Assembly: GCA_034359265.1 (NCBI GenBank)
Contig: CP136897.1
Coordinates: 38,055,501 to 38,119,500, forward strand
Length of the DNA stretch: 64,000 nucleotides
Reading direction: 5' to 3'
From: Canna indica
Lineage: Eukaryota > Streptophyta > Magnoliopsida > Zingiberales > Cannaceae
Below, piece by piece: positions 33,751 through 44,738 of the stretch. Positions within the stretch are counted from its first letter, which is position 1; the number at the start of each line of letters is the position of its first letter. The translations under genes were made by a program, and so were the position numbers. Under the pieces are notes generated by a model. It was not told the origin of the DNA, did not search any database, and was given only the letters and a program-made list of their open reading frames with translations.

Positions 33751-34116
33751 TTTTTTTACTACCTATTTGATTGCACGACGAGATCATTTTTTTTACCAAT
33801 CTTTCTAACCAAACGTTAAGGACGGACGACGTCGTCGACATAAAATTTGGCTGTCGATCGCCCGCGCGGGGTCAGCCGCAACCACTACGGCCGGCTCGAT
33901 CGACCAACCGACCCGAAAAATTAAAATTTGTCAATAAATAAGAAAAATAACATTTCAATTATTATTTTTCGTTTATAACGGGCGTAACTCCGTGCATTAT
34001 TGTCCAATTTCAGCTTTTCACGTGGCGCTAAAAGGCGCGCGAAGAGACGAAGAAAATGACCCCGAGCTATCACTCGGACGCTCACCCTTATTTGCCGACG
34101 ATCAGAAGTGCATGAT

Positions 34117-34235
34117 GGGTGCGATCATACCAGTACTAACGCACCGGATCCCATCAGAACTCCGAAGTTAAGCGTGCTTGGGCGAGAGTAGTACTAGTAT
34201 AGGTGACCCCCTGGGAAGTCCTCGTGTTGCACCTT
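34117..34235 (+). rRNA. 5S rRNA: 5S ribosomal RNA, unit 71 (F type)
   Basis: Full length. ataccagtac and actagtataggtg, two changes in the C box. T at -1. Confidence 0.96.
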
Positions 34236-34599
34236 TTTTTTTACTAACTATTTGATTGCACGACGAGATCATTTTTTTTACCAATCTTTCTAACCAAACG
34301 TTAAGGACAGACGACGTCGTCGACATAAAATTTGGCTCTCGATCAGCCGCGCGGGACCCACCGCAACCTCTACGACCGGCTCGATCGACCAACCGACCCG
34401 AAAAATTAAAATTTGTAAATAAATAAGAAAAATAAAATTTCAAATATTATTTTTCGTTTAAAACCGGCGTAACTCCGTGCATTATTGTCTGATTTCAGCT
34501 TTTCACGTGGCGCTGATAGGCGCGAAGAGACGAAGAAAATGACCCGGAGCTATCCCTTGAACGCTCACCCTTATTAGCCGACGATCAGAAGTGCAGGAC

Positions 34600-34718
34600 G
34601 GGTGCGATCATACCAGCACTAACGCACCGGATCCCATCAGAACTCTGAAGTTAAGCGTACTTGGGCGAGGGTAGTACTAGGATGGGTGACCCCCTGGGAA
34701 GTCCTCGTGTTGCACCTT
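34600..34718 (+). rRNA. 5S rRNA: 5S ribosomal RNA, unit 72 (L type)
   Basis: Full length L type. Spacer shares gatcgaacaacc with that after 22500. Confidence 0.97.
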
Positions 34719-35084
34719 TTTTTTTACTACCTATTTGATTGCACGACGAGATCATTTTTTTTACCAATCTTTCTAACCAAACGTTAAGGTCGGACGACGT
34801 CGTCGACATAAAATTTGGCTGTCGATCGCCCGCGCGGGGCCAGCCGCAACCTCTACGGCCGGCTCGATCGAACAACCGACCCGAAAAATTAAAATTTGTC
34901 AATAAATAAGAAAAATAACATTTCAAATATTATTTTTCGTTTAAAACGGGCGTAACTCCGTGCATTATTGTCCGATTTCAGCTTTTCACGTGGCGCTAAA
35001 AGGCGCGCGAAGAGACGAAGAAAATGACCCCGAGCTATCACTCGGACGCTCACCCTTATTAGCCGACGATCAGAAGTGCATGAC

Positions 35085-35203
35085 GGGTGCGATCATACCA
35101 GCACTAACGCACCGGATCCGATCAGAACTCCGAAGTTAAGTGTGCTTGGGCGAGAGGAGTACTAGGATGGGTGACCCCCTGGGAAGTCCTCGTTTTGCAC
35201 CTT
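35085..35203 (+). rRNA. 5S rRNA: 5S ribosomal RNA, unit 73 (F type)
   Basis: Full length. gatccgatcag, gttaagtgtgc, gagaggagtac and cgttttgcacc. Twin of 22985. Confidence 0.96.
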
Positions 35204-35567
35204 TTTTTTTACTAACTATTTGATTGCACGACGAGATCATTTTTTTTACCAATCTTTCTAACCAAACGTTAAGGACAGACGACGTCGTCGACATAAAATT
35301 TGGCTCTCGATCGCCCGCGCGGGGCCCGCCGCAACCTCTACGATCGGCTCGATCGACCAACCGACCCGAAAAATTAAAATTTGTAAATAAATAAGAAAAA
35401 TAAAATTTCAAATATTATTTTTCGTTTAAAAGGGGCGTAACTCCGTGCATTATTTTCCGATTTCAGCTTTTGACGTGGCGCTGAACGGCGCGAAGAGACG
35501 AAGAAAATGACCCCGAGCTATCCCTTGAACGCTCACCCTTATTAGCCGACGATAAGAAATGCAGGAC

Positions 35568-35686
35568 GGGTGCGATCATACCAGCACTAACGCACCGGAT
35601 CCCATCAGAACTCTGAAGTTAAGCGTACTTGGGCGAGGGTAGTACTAGGATGGGTGACCCCCTGGGAAGTCCTCGTGTTGCACCTT
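35568..35686 (+). rRNA. 5S rRNA: 5S ribosomal RNA, unit 74 (L type)
   Basis: Full length L type. Upstream cgataagaaatgc. Twin of 23468. Confidence 0.97.
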
Positions 35687-36051
35687 TTTTTTACTACCTA
35701 TTTGATTGCACGACGAGATCATTTTTTTTACCAATCTTTCTAACCAAACGTTAAGGACGGACGACGTCGTCGACATAAAATTTGGCTGTCGATCGCCCAC
35801 GCGGGGCCAGCCGCAACCTCTACGGCCGGCTCGATCGACCAACCGACCCGAAAAATTAAAATTTGTCAATAAATAAGAAAAATAACATTTCAATTATTAT
35901 TTTTCGTTTATAACGGGCGTAACTCCGTGCATTATTGTCCGATTTCAGCTTTTCACGTGGCGCTAAAAGGCGCGTGAAGAGACGAAGAAAATGACCCCGA
36001 GCTATCACTCGGACGCTCACCCTTATTTGCCGACGATCAGAAGTGCATGAT

Positions 36052-36170
36052 GGGTGCGATCATACCAGTACTAACGCACCGGATCCCATCAGAACTCCGA
36101 AGTTAAGCGTGCTTGGGCGAGAGTAGTACTAGTATGGGTGACCCCATGGGAAGTCCTCGTGTTGCACCTT
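36052..36170 (+). rRNA. 5S rRNA: 5S ribosomal RNA, unit 75 (F type)
   Basis: Full length. ataccagtac, actagtatggg, ccccatggg, T at -1, TATA-like ttatttg. Confidence 0.97.
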
Positions 36171-36536
36171 TTTTTTTACTAACTATTTGATTGCACGACG
36201 AGATCATTTTTTTTACCAATCTTTCTAACCAAACGTTAAGGATAGATGACGTCGTCGACATAAAATTTGCCTCTCGATAGCCCGCACGGGGCCCGCCGCA
36301 ACCTCTACGGCCGGCTCGATCGACCAACCGACCCGAAAAATTAAAATTTGTAAATAAATAAGAAAAATAACATTTCAAATATTATTTTTCGTTTAAAACG
36401 GGCGTATCTCCGTGCATTATTGTCCGATTTCAGCTTTTCACGTGGCGCTAAAAGGCGCGCGAAGAGACGAAGAAAATGACCCCGAGCTATCCCTCGGACG
36501 CTCACCCTTATTAGCCGACGATCAGAAGTGTATGAT

Positions 36537-36655
36537 GGGTGCGATCATACTAGCACTAACGCACCGGATCCCATTAGAACTTTGAAGTTAAGCGTGCTTG
36601 GGCGAGAGTAGTACTAGGATGGGTGACCCCTTGGGAAGTCCTCTTGTTGAACATT
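36537..36655 (+). rRNA. 5S rRNA: 5S ribosomal RNA, unit 76
   Basis: Full length. atactagc, ccattagaactttgaag, and a changed 3' end cctcttgttgaacatt that weakens helix I. T at -1. Confidence 0.95.
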
Positions 36656-37020
36656 TTTTTTTACTACCTATTTGATTGCACGACGAGATCATTTTTTTTA
36701 CCAATCTTTCTAACCAAACGTTAAGGACGGACGACGTCGTCGACATAAATTTTCCTGTCGATCGCCCGCGCCGGGCCAGCCGCAACCTCTACGGCCGGCT
36801 CGATCGACCAACCGACCCGAAAAGTTAAAATTTGTAAATAAATAAGAAAAATAACATTTCAATTATTATTTTTCGTTTAAAACGGGCGTAACTCCGTGCA
36901 TTATTGTCCAATTTCAGCTTTTCACGTGGCGCTAAAAGGCGCGCAAAGAGACGAAGAAAATGACCCCGAGCTGTCCCTCGGATGCTCACCCTTATTAGCC
37001 GACGATCAGAGGTGCATGAC

Positions 37021-37138
37021 GGGTGCGATCATACCAGCACTAACGCACCGGATCCCATCAGAACTCTGAAGTTAAGCGTACTTGGGCGAGGGTAGTACTA
37101 GGATGGGTGACCCCTGGGAAGTCCTCGTGTTGCACCTT
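37021..37138 (+). rRNA. 5S rRNA: 5S ribosomal RNA, unit 77 (L type, 1-nt deletion)
   Basis: Last L-type gene in the window. One C is missing in helix IV (gacccctggg). Confidence 0.95.
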
Positions 37139-37504
37139 TTTTTTTACTACCTATTTGATTGCACGACGAGATCATTTTTTTTACCAATCTTTCTAACCAA
37201 ACGTTAAGGACGGACGACGTCGTCGACATAAAATTTGGCTGTCGATCGCCCGCGCGGGGCCAGCCGCAACCTCTACGGCAGGCTCGATCGACCAACCGAC
37301 CCGAAAAATGAAAATTTGTCAATAAATAAGAAAAATAACATTTCAATTATTATTTTTCGTTTATAACGGGCGTAACTCCGTGCATTATTGTCCGATTTCA
37401 GCTTTTCACGTGGCGCTAAAAGGCGCGCGAAGAGACGAAGAAAATGACCCCGAGCTATCACTCGGACGCTCACCCTTATTAGAGGATGATCAGAAGTACA
37501 AGAT

Positions 37505-37624
37505 GGGTGCGATCATACCAGCACTAACTCACCGGATCCCATCAGAACTCCGAAGTTAAGCGTGCTTGGGCGAGAGAAGTACTTGGATGGGTGACCCCTT
37601 GGGAAGTCCTCGTGTTTGCACCTT
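37505..37624 (+). rRNA. 5S rRNA: 5S ribosomal RNA, unit 78, 1-nt insertion
   Basis: actaactcacc, gagagaagtacttggatggg, and an extra T in the 3' stem (cgtgtttgcacc). TATA-like ttattag kept; upstream gtacaagat with T at -1. Confidence 0.94.
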
Positions 37625-37989
37625 TTTTTTTACTACCTATTTTATTGCACGACGAGATCATTTTTTTACCAATCTTTCTAACCAAACGTTAAGCACGGAC
37701 GACGTCGTCGACATAAAATGTGGCTGTCGATCGCCCGCGCGGGGCCCGCGGCAACCTCTATGTCCGGCTCGATCGACCAACCGACCCGAAAAATTAAAAT
37801 TTATAAATAAATAAGAAAAATAACATTTCAATTATTATTTTTCGTTTATAACGGGCGTAACTCCGTGCATTATTGTCCGATTTCAGCTTTTCACGTGGCG
37901 CTAAAAGGCGCGCGAAGAGACGAACAAAATGACCCCGAGCTATCACTCGGACGCTCACCCTTATTAACCAACGATCAGAAGTGCATGAC

Positions 37990-38108
37990 GGGTGGGATCA
38001 TACCAGCACTAATGCACCGGATCCCATCAGAACTCTGAAGTTAAGCGTGCTTGGGTGAGAGTAGGACTAGGATGGGTGACCCCCTGGGAAGTCCTCGTGT
38101 TGCACTTT
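37990..38108 (+). rRNA. 5S rRNA: 5S ribosomal RNA, unit 79
   Basis: Full length. gggtgggatc, aatgcacc, ctctgaag and cttgggtgagagtaggac. The following spacer lost 27 bp between gaaaaat repeats. Confidence 0.95.
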
Positions 38109-38447
38109 TTTTTTACTACCTATTTGATTGCACGACGAGATCATTTTTTTACCAATCTTTCTAACCAAACGTTAAGGACAGATGACGTCGTCGACATAAA
38201 ATTTGGCTCTCGATCGCCCGCGCCGGGCCCGCCGCAACCTCTACGGCCGGCTCGATTGAGCAACCGACCCGAAAAATATAACATTTCAATTATTATTTTT
38301 CGTTTATAACGGGCGTAACTCCATGCATTATTGTCCGATTTCAGCTTTTCACGTGGCGCTAAAAGGCGCGCGAAGAGACGAAGAAAATGACCCCGAGCTA
38401 TCCCTCGGACTCTCACCCTTATTAGCCGACGATCAGAAGTGCATCAC

Positions 38448-38565
38448 GGTTGCGATCATACCAGCACTAACGCACCGGATCCCATTGGAACTCCGAAGTT
38501 AAGCGTGCTTGGGCGAGAGTAGTACTAGGATGGGTGACCCCTGGGAAGTCCTCGTGTTGCACATT
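38448..38565 (+). rRNA. 5S rRNA: 5S ribosomal RNA, unit 80, 1-nt deletion
   Basis: Starts ggttgcgatc. ccattggaac, one C missing (gacccctggg), and 3' end gcacatttc with a weak T-tract. Confidence 0.94.
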
Positions 38566-38930
38566 TCTTTTTACTACCTATTTGATTGCACGACGAGATC
38601 ATTTTTTTTACCAATCTTTCTAACCAAACGTTAAGGACGGACGACGTCGTCGACATAAAATATGGCTGTCGATCGCCCGCGCGGGGCCCGCCGCAACCTC
38701 TACGGCCGGCTCGATCGACCAACCGATCCGAAAAATTAAAATTTGTAAATAAATAAGAAATATAACATTTGAATTATTATTTTTGTTTAAAACGGGCGTA
38801 ACTCCGTGCATTATTGTCCGATTTCAGCTTTTCACGTGGCGCTAAAAGGCGCGCGAAGAGACGAAGAAAATGACCCCGAGCTATCCCTCGGACTCTCACC
38901 CTTATTAGCCGACGATCAGAAGTGCATGAG

Positions 38931-39049
38931 GGGTGCGATCATACCAGCACTAACGCACCGGATCCCATCAGAATTTCGAAGTTAAGCGTGCTTGGGCGAA
39001 AGTAGTACTAGGATGGGTGACCGTCTGGAAAGTCCTCGTGTTGCACCTT
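38931..39049 (+). rRNA. 5S rRNA: 5S ribosomal RNA, unit 81
   Basis: Full length. gaatttcgaag, gggcgaaagtag and gaccgtctggaaag. Preceded by G at -1. Confidence 0.95.
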
Positions 39050-39137
39050 TTTTTTTACTACCTTTTTGATTGCACGACGAGATCATTTTTTTTACCAATC
39101 TTTCTAACCAAACGTTAAGGACGGACGACGTCGTCGA

Positions 39138-39221
39138 CATCAGAACTACGAAGTTAAGCGTGCTTGGGCGAGAGTAGTACTAGGATGGGTGACTCCCTGG
39201 GAAGTCCTCGTGTTTCACCTT
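39138..39221 (+). pseudogene. 5S rRNA: 5S rRNA gene lacking its first ~35 nt
   Basis: Spacer reads gtcgtcgacat and passes straight into cagaactacgaagttaag of a 5S gene. The first 35 nt, the upstream promoter and about 280 bp of spacer are gone. The join has a shared cat (spacer cgacat, gene cccat). A, IE and C boxes remain, the 3' end is gtttcacc. Confidence 0.96.
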
Positions 39222-39587
39222 TTTTTTTACTTCCTATTTGATTGCACGACGAGATCATTTTTTTACCAATCTTTCTAACCAAACGTTAAGGACGGACGAC
39301 GTCGTCGACATAAAATGTGGCTGTCGATCGCCCGCGCGTGGCCCGCCGCAACCTTTACGGCCGGCTCGATCGACCAACCGACGCGAAAAATTAAAATTTG
39401 TAAATAAATAAGAAAAATAACATTTGAATTATTATTTTTCGTTTAAAACGGGCGTAACTCCGTGCATTATTGTCCGATTTCAGCTTTTCACGTGGAGGTA
39501 AAAGGCGCGCGAAGAGACGAAGAAAATGACCCCCGAACTCTCCCTCGGACGCCCACCCTTATTAGACGACGATCAGAAGTTTATAAT

Positions 39588-39706
39588 GGGTGCGATCATA
39601 CTAGCACTAACGCACCGGATCCTATCAGAACTCCGAAGTTAAGAATGCTTGGGCGAGAGTAGTACCAGGATGGGTGACCCCCTGGGAAGTCCTCGTGTTG
39701 CACTTT
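39588..39706 (+). rRNA. 5S rRNA: 5S ribosomal RNA, unit 83
   Basis: Full length. atactagc, gatcctatcag, gttaagaatgc and taccagg. Upstream agtttataat, T at -1. Confidence 0.95.
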
Positions 39707-40071
39707 TTCTTTTATTACTATTTGATTGCACGACGAGATCATTTTTTTTACAAATCTTTCTAACCAAACGCTAAGGACGGACGACGTCGTCGCCATAAAT
39801 CTTGGCTGTCGATCGACCGCGCGGGGCCCGCCGCAACCTCTACGGCCGTGTCGATCGACCAACCGACCCGAAAAATTTAAATTTGTAAATAAATAAGAAA
39901 AATAATATTTCAATTATTATATTTTGTTTAAAACGGGCGTAACTCCGTGCATTATTGTCCGATTTTAGTTTTTCACGTGGCCCTGTAAGGCGCGCGAAGA
40001 GTCGAAGAAAATGACCCCGAGCTATCACTCGGACGCTCACCCTTATTTGGCGACGATCAGAAGTGCATTAT

Positions 40072-40190
40072 GGGTGCGATCATACCAGAACTAACGCACC
40101 GGATCCCATCAGAACTCCGAAGTTAAGCGTGCTTGGGCGAGAGTAGTACTAGGATGGGTGACCCCTTGGGAAGTCCTTGTGTTGCACTTG
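40072..40190 (+). rRNA. 5S rRNA: 5S ribosomal RNA, unit 84
   Basis: Full length. ataccagaac, ccccttggg and ccttgtg. T at -1, TATA-like ttatttg. Confidence 0.96.
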
Positions 40191-40556
40191 TTTTTTTACT
40201 ACCTATTTGACTGCACGACGAGATCATTTTTTTTACCAATCTTTCTAACGAAACGCTAAGGACGGACGACGTCGTCGCAATAAATCTTGGCTGTCGATCG
40301 ACCGCGCGGGGCCCGCCGCAACCTCTACGGCCGTGTCGATCGACCAACCGACCCGAAAAATTTAACTTTGTAAATAAATATGAAAAATAATATTTCAATT
40401 ATTATTTTTCGTTTAAAACGGGCGTAACTCCGTGCATTAGTGTCCGATTTCAACTTTTCACGTGGCGCTGAAAGTCGCGCGAAGAGACGAAGAAAATGAC
40501 CACGAGCTGTCCTTCGGACGCTCACCCTTATTAGCCGACGATCAGAAGTGCATAAT

Positions 40557-40675
40557 GGGTGCGATCAGACCAGCACTAAAGCACCGGATCCCATCAGAAC
40601 TCCGAAGTTAAGCGTGCTCGGGCGAGAGTAATACTGGGATGGTTGACCCCCTGGGAAGTTCTTGTGTTGTACCTT
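40557..40675 (+). rRNA. 5S rRNA: 5S ribosomal RNA, unit 85, diverged
   Basis: Full length but with actaaagcacc, gtgctcgggcg, gtaatactggg, atggttgacc and gttcttgtgttgtacc. The C box is changed (ggttgac). Related to 42498. Confidence 0.93.
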
Positions 40676-41041
40676 TTTTTTTACTACCTATTTGATTGCA
40701 CGACGAGATCATTTTTTTTACCAATCTTTCTAACCAAACATTAAGGACGGACGACGTCGTCGCCATAAAATTTGGCTGTCGATCGCCCGCGCGGGGCCTG
40801 CCGCAACCAATACGACCGGCTCGATCGACCAACCGACCCGAAAAATTAAAATTTGTCAATAAATAAGAAAAATAACATTTCAATTATTATTTTTCGTTTA
40901 TAACGGGCGTAACTCCGTGCATTATTGTCCGATTTCAGCTTTTCACGTGGCGCTAAAAGGCGCGCGAAGAGACGAAGAAAATGACCCCGAGCTATCACTC
41001 GGACGCTCACCCTTATTTGCCGACGATCAGAAGTGCATGAT

Positions 41042-41160
41042 GGGTGCGATCATACCAGTACTAACGCACCGGATCCCATCAGAACTCTGAAGTTAAGCGT
41101 GCTTGGGCGAGAGTAGTACTAGTATGGGTGACCCCATGGGAAGTCCTCGTGTTGCACCTT
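41042..41160 (+). rRNA. 5S rRNA: 5S ribosomal RNA, unit 86 (F type)
   Basis: Full length. ataccagtac, ctctgaag, actagtatggg and ccccatggg. A stray F-type gene 5 kb beyond the main L/F region. Confidence 0.96.
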
Positions 41161-41526
41161 TTTTTTTACTAACTATTTGATTGCACGACGAGATCATTTT
41201 TTTTACCAATCTTTCTAACCAAACGTTAAGGACGGACGACGTCGTCGGCATATATCTTGGCTGTCGATCGCCCGCGCGGGGCCCGCCACAACCTCTACGG
41301 CCGGCTCGATCGACCAACCGACCCGAAAAATTAAAATTTGTAAATAAATAAGAAAAATAACATTTCAATTATTATTTTTCGTTTAAAACGGGCGTAACTC
41401 CGTGCATTATTGTCCGATTTCAGCTTTTCACGTGGCGCTGAAAGGCGCGCGAAGAGACGAAGAAAACGACCCCGAGCTGTCCCTCGGACGCAAAACCTTA
41501 TTAGCCGACGATCTGAAGTGCACGAC

Positions 41527-41645
41527 GGGTTCGATCATACCAGCACTAACGCACCGGATCCCTTCAGAACTCCGAAGTTAAGCGTGCTTGGGAGAGAGTA
41601 GTACTAGGATGGTTGACCGTCTGGAAAGTCCTCGTGTTGCACCTT
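41527..41645 (+). rRNA. 5S rRNA: 5S ribosomal RNA, unit 87
   Basis: Full length. gggttcgatc, atcccttcag, ttgggagagag, ggatggttgacc and gtctggaaag. Its promoter region has gcaaaaccttattag; the same haplotype lies before 43935 and 45214. Confidence 0.95.
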
Positions 41646-42012
41646 TTTTTTTACTACGTATTTGATTGCACGACGAGATCATTTTTTTTACCAATCTTTC
41701 TAACCAAACATTAAGGACGGACGACGTCGTCGCCATAAAATTTGGCTGTCGATCGCCCGCGCGGGGCCTGCCGCAACCAATACGACCGGCTCGATCGACC
41801 AACCGACCCAAAAAATTAAAATTTGTAAATAAATAAGAAAAATAATATTTCAATTATTATTTTTCGTTTAAAACGAGAGTAACTCCGTGCATTATTGTCC
41901 GATTTCAGCTTTTCACGTGGCGCTGAAAGGCGCGCGAAGAGACGAAGAAAATGACCCCCGAACTCTCCCTCGGACGCTCACCCTTATTAGCCGACGATCA
42001 GAAGTGCATGTC

Positions 42013-42131
42013 GGGTGCGATCATACCAGCACTATCCCACCGGATCCCATCAGAACTCCGAAGTTAAGCGTGCTTGGGCGAGAGTAGTACTAGGATGGGT
42101 GACCCCTTGGGAAGTCCTCGTGTTGCACGTT
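42013..42131 (+). rRNA. 5S rRNA: 5S ribosomal RNA, unit 88
   Basis: Full length. cactatcccacc and ccccttggg; T-tract broken (cgtttctattt). Confidence 0.96.
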
Positions 42132-42497
42132 TCTATTTACTACCTATTTCATTGCGCGACGAGATCATTTTTTTTAACAATCTTTCTGACCAAACGTTAA
42201 GGACGGACGATGTCGTCGCCATAAAATTTGGCTGTCGATCGCCCGCGCGGGGCCCGCCGCAACCTCTACGGCCGGCTCGATCGACCAACCGACCCGAAAA
42301 ATTAAAATTTGTAAATAAATAAGAAAAATAACATTTCAATTATTATTTTTCGTTTAAAACGGGCGTAACTCCGTGCATTAGTGTCCGATTTCAGCTTTTC
42401 ACGTGGCGCTGAAAGGCGCGCAAAGAGACGAAGAAAATGACCACGAGCTGTCCTTCGGACGCTCACCCTTATTAGCCGACGATCAGAAGTGCAAAAT

Positions 42498-42616
42498 GGG
42501 TGCGATCATACGAGCACAAACGCACCGGATCCCATCAGAACTCCGAAGTTAAGCGTGCTTGGGCGAGAGTACTACTGGGATGGTTGACCCCCTGGGAAGT
42601 TCTTGTGTTGTACCTT
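42498..42616 (+). rRNA. 5S rRNA: 5S ribosomal RNA, unit 89, diverged
   Basis: Full length. atacgagcacaaacg, gagagtactactggg, atggttgacc and gttcttgtgttgtacc. T at -1; T-tract interrupted by A. Confidence 0.93.
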
Positions 42617-42983
42617 TATTTTTACTTCCTATTTGATTGCACGACGAGATCATTTTTTTTACCAATCTTTCTAACCAAACATTAAAGACGGACGACGTCG
42701 TCGCCATAAAATTTGGCTGTCGATCGCCCGCGCGGGGCCTGCCGCAACCAATACGACCGGCTCGATCGACCAACCGACCCGAAAAATTAAAATTTGTAAA
42801 TAAATAAGAAAAATAACATTTCAATTATTATTTTTCGTTTAAAACGGGAGTAACTCCGTGCATTATTGTCCGATTATAGCTTTTCACGTGGCGCTGAAAG
42901 CCGCGCGAAGAGACGAAGAAAATGACCTCCGAACTCTCCCTCGGACGCTCACCCTTATTAGACGACGATCAGAAGTGCATAAT

Positions 42984-43102
42984 CGGTGCGATCATACTAG
43001 CACTAACGCACCAGATCCCATCAGAACTCCGAAGTTAAGCGTGCTTGGGCGAGAGTAGTACTAGAATGGGTGACCCCCAGGGAAGTCCTCGTGTTGCACC
43101 CT
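42984..43102 (+). rRNA. 5S rRNA: 5S ribosomal RNA, unit 90
   Basis: Full length. cggtgcgatcatactagc, gcaccagatccc, actagaatggg and gacccccaggg. Confidence 0.95.
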
Positions 43103-43449
43103 TTTTTACTACCTATTTGATTGCACAACGAGATCATTTTTTTTACCAATCTTTCTAACGAAACGTTAAGGACGGACGACGTCGTCGCCATAAAATTTGG
43201 CTGTCGATCGCCCGCACGGGGCCCGCCGCAACCTCTACGGCCGGCTCTATCGACCAACCGACGCGAAAAATTAAAATTTGTAAATAAATAAGAAAAATAA
43301 CATTTCAATTATTATTTTACGTTTAAAACGGGCGTAACTCCGTGCATTATTGTCCGATTTTTGTTTTTCACGTGGCGCTGAAAGGCGCGCGAAGAGACGA
43401 AGAAAATGACCCTGAGCTGTCCCTCGGACGCTCACCCTTATTAGCCGAC

Positions 43450-43568
43450 GGGTGGAATCATAACAGCACTAACGCACCGGATCCCATCAGAACTCCGAAG
43501 TTAAGCGTGCTTGGGCGAGAGTAGTACTAGGATGGGTGACGCCCAGGGAAGTACTCGTGTTGCACTTG
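43450..43568 (+). rRNA. 5S rRNA: 5S ribosomal RNA, unit 91, promoter deletion
   Basis: Gene full length (gggtggaatcataacagc, gacgcccaggg, agtactcg). An 18-bp deletion just upstream joins ttagccgac to gggtgg, moving the TATA-like element to about -11. Expected to impair initiation. Confidence 0.94.
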
Positions 43569-43934
43569 TTTTTGTACTACCTATTTCATTGCACGACGAG
43601 ATCATTTTTTTTACCAATCTTTCTAACCAAACGTTAAGGACGGACGACGTCGTCGGCATAAATCTTGGCTGTCGATCGCCCGCGCGGGGCCCGCCACAAC
43701 CTCTACGGCCGGCTCGATCGACCAACCGACCCGAAAAATTAAAATTTGTAAATAAATAAGAAAAATAACATTTCAATTATTATTTTTCGTTTAAAACGGG
43801 CGTAACTCCGTGCATTATTGTCCGATTTCAGCTTTTCACGTGGCGCTGAAAGGCGCGCGAAGAGACGAAGAAAACGACCCCGAGCTGTCCCTCGGACGCA
43901 AAACCTTATTAGCCGACGATCTGAAGTGCACGAC

Positions 43935-44053
43935 GGGTTCGATCATACCAGCACTAACGCACCGGATCCCTTCAGAACTCCGAAGTTAAGCGTGCTTGGG
44001 AGAGAGTAGTACTAGGATGGTTGACCGTCTGGAAAGTCCTCGTGTTGCACCTT
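43935..44053 (+). rRNA. 5S rRNA: 5S ribosomal RNA, unit 92
   Basis: Full length. Same changes as 41527 (gggttcgatc, atcccttcag, ttgggagagag, gtctggaaag). Confidence 0.95.
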
Positions 44054-44419
44054 TTTTTTTACTACGTATTTGATTGCACGACGAGATCATTTTTTTTACC
44101 AATCTTTCTAACGAAACGTTAAGGACGGACGACGTCGTCGCCATAAAATTTGGCTGTCGATCGCCCGCACGGGGCCCGCCGCAACCTCTACGGCCGGCTC
44201 TATCGACCAACCGACGCGAAAAATTAAAATTTGTAAATAAATAAGAAAAATAACATTTCAATTATTATTTTTCGTTTAAAACGGGCGTAACTCCGTGCAT
44301 TATTGTCCGATTTCAGCTTTTCACGTGGCGCTGAAAGGTGCTCGAAGAGACGAAGAAAATGACCCCGAGCTGTCCCTCGGACACTCACCCTTAGTAGCCG
44401 ACGATCAGAAGTGCATATC

Positions 44420-44538
44420 GGGTGTGATCATACCAGCACTAACGCACCAGATCCCATCAGAACTCCGAAGTTAAGGGTGCTTGGTCAAGAGTAGTACTAG
44501 GATGGGTGACCCCTTGGGAAGTCCTCGCGTTGCACCTT
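44420..44538 (+). rRNA. 5S rRNA: 5S ribosomal RNA, unit 93
   Basis: Full length. gggtgtgatc, gcaccagatccc, gttaagggtgc, cttggtcaagag and cctcgcg. TATA-like element changed to ttagtag. Confidence 0.95.
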
Positions 44539-44738
44539 TTTTTTTACTACCTATTTGATTGCACGACGAGATCATTTTTTTTACCAATCTTTCTAACCAA
44601 ACGTTAAGGACGGACGACGTCGTCGACATAAATCTTGGCTGTCGATCGCCTGCGCGGGGCCCGCCGCAACCTCTACGGCCGGCTCGATCGACCAACCGAC
44701 CCGAAAAATTAAAATTTGTAAATAAATAAGAAAAATAA

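Larger units (their letters stand above)
27341..34116 (+). repeat. Seven-unit higher-order repeat, 3,388 bp, two copies
   Basis: Each of the seven genes from 27341 to 30244 has a partner exactly 3,388 bp downstream (30729 to 33632). Private marks match in both: gatcaattttttacc, tttcctttataacg, gatcatttgttttacc, gatcagccgcgcggg. The match ends in the spacer after 30244/33632. Confidence 0.93.
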
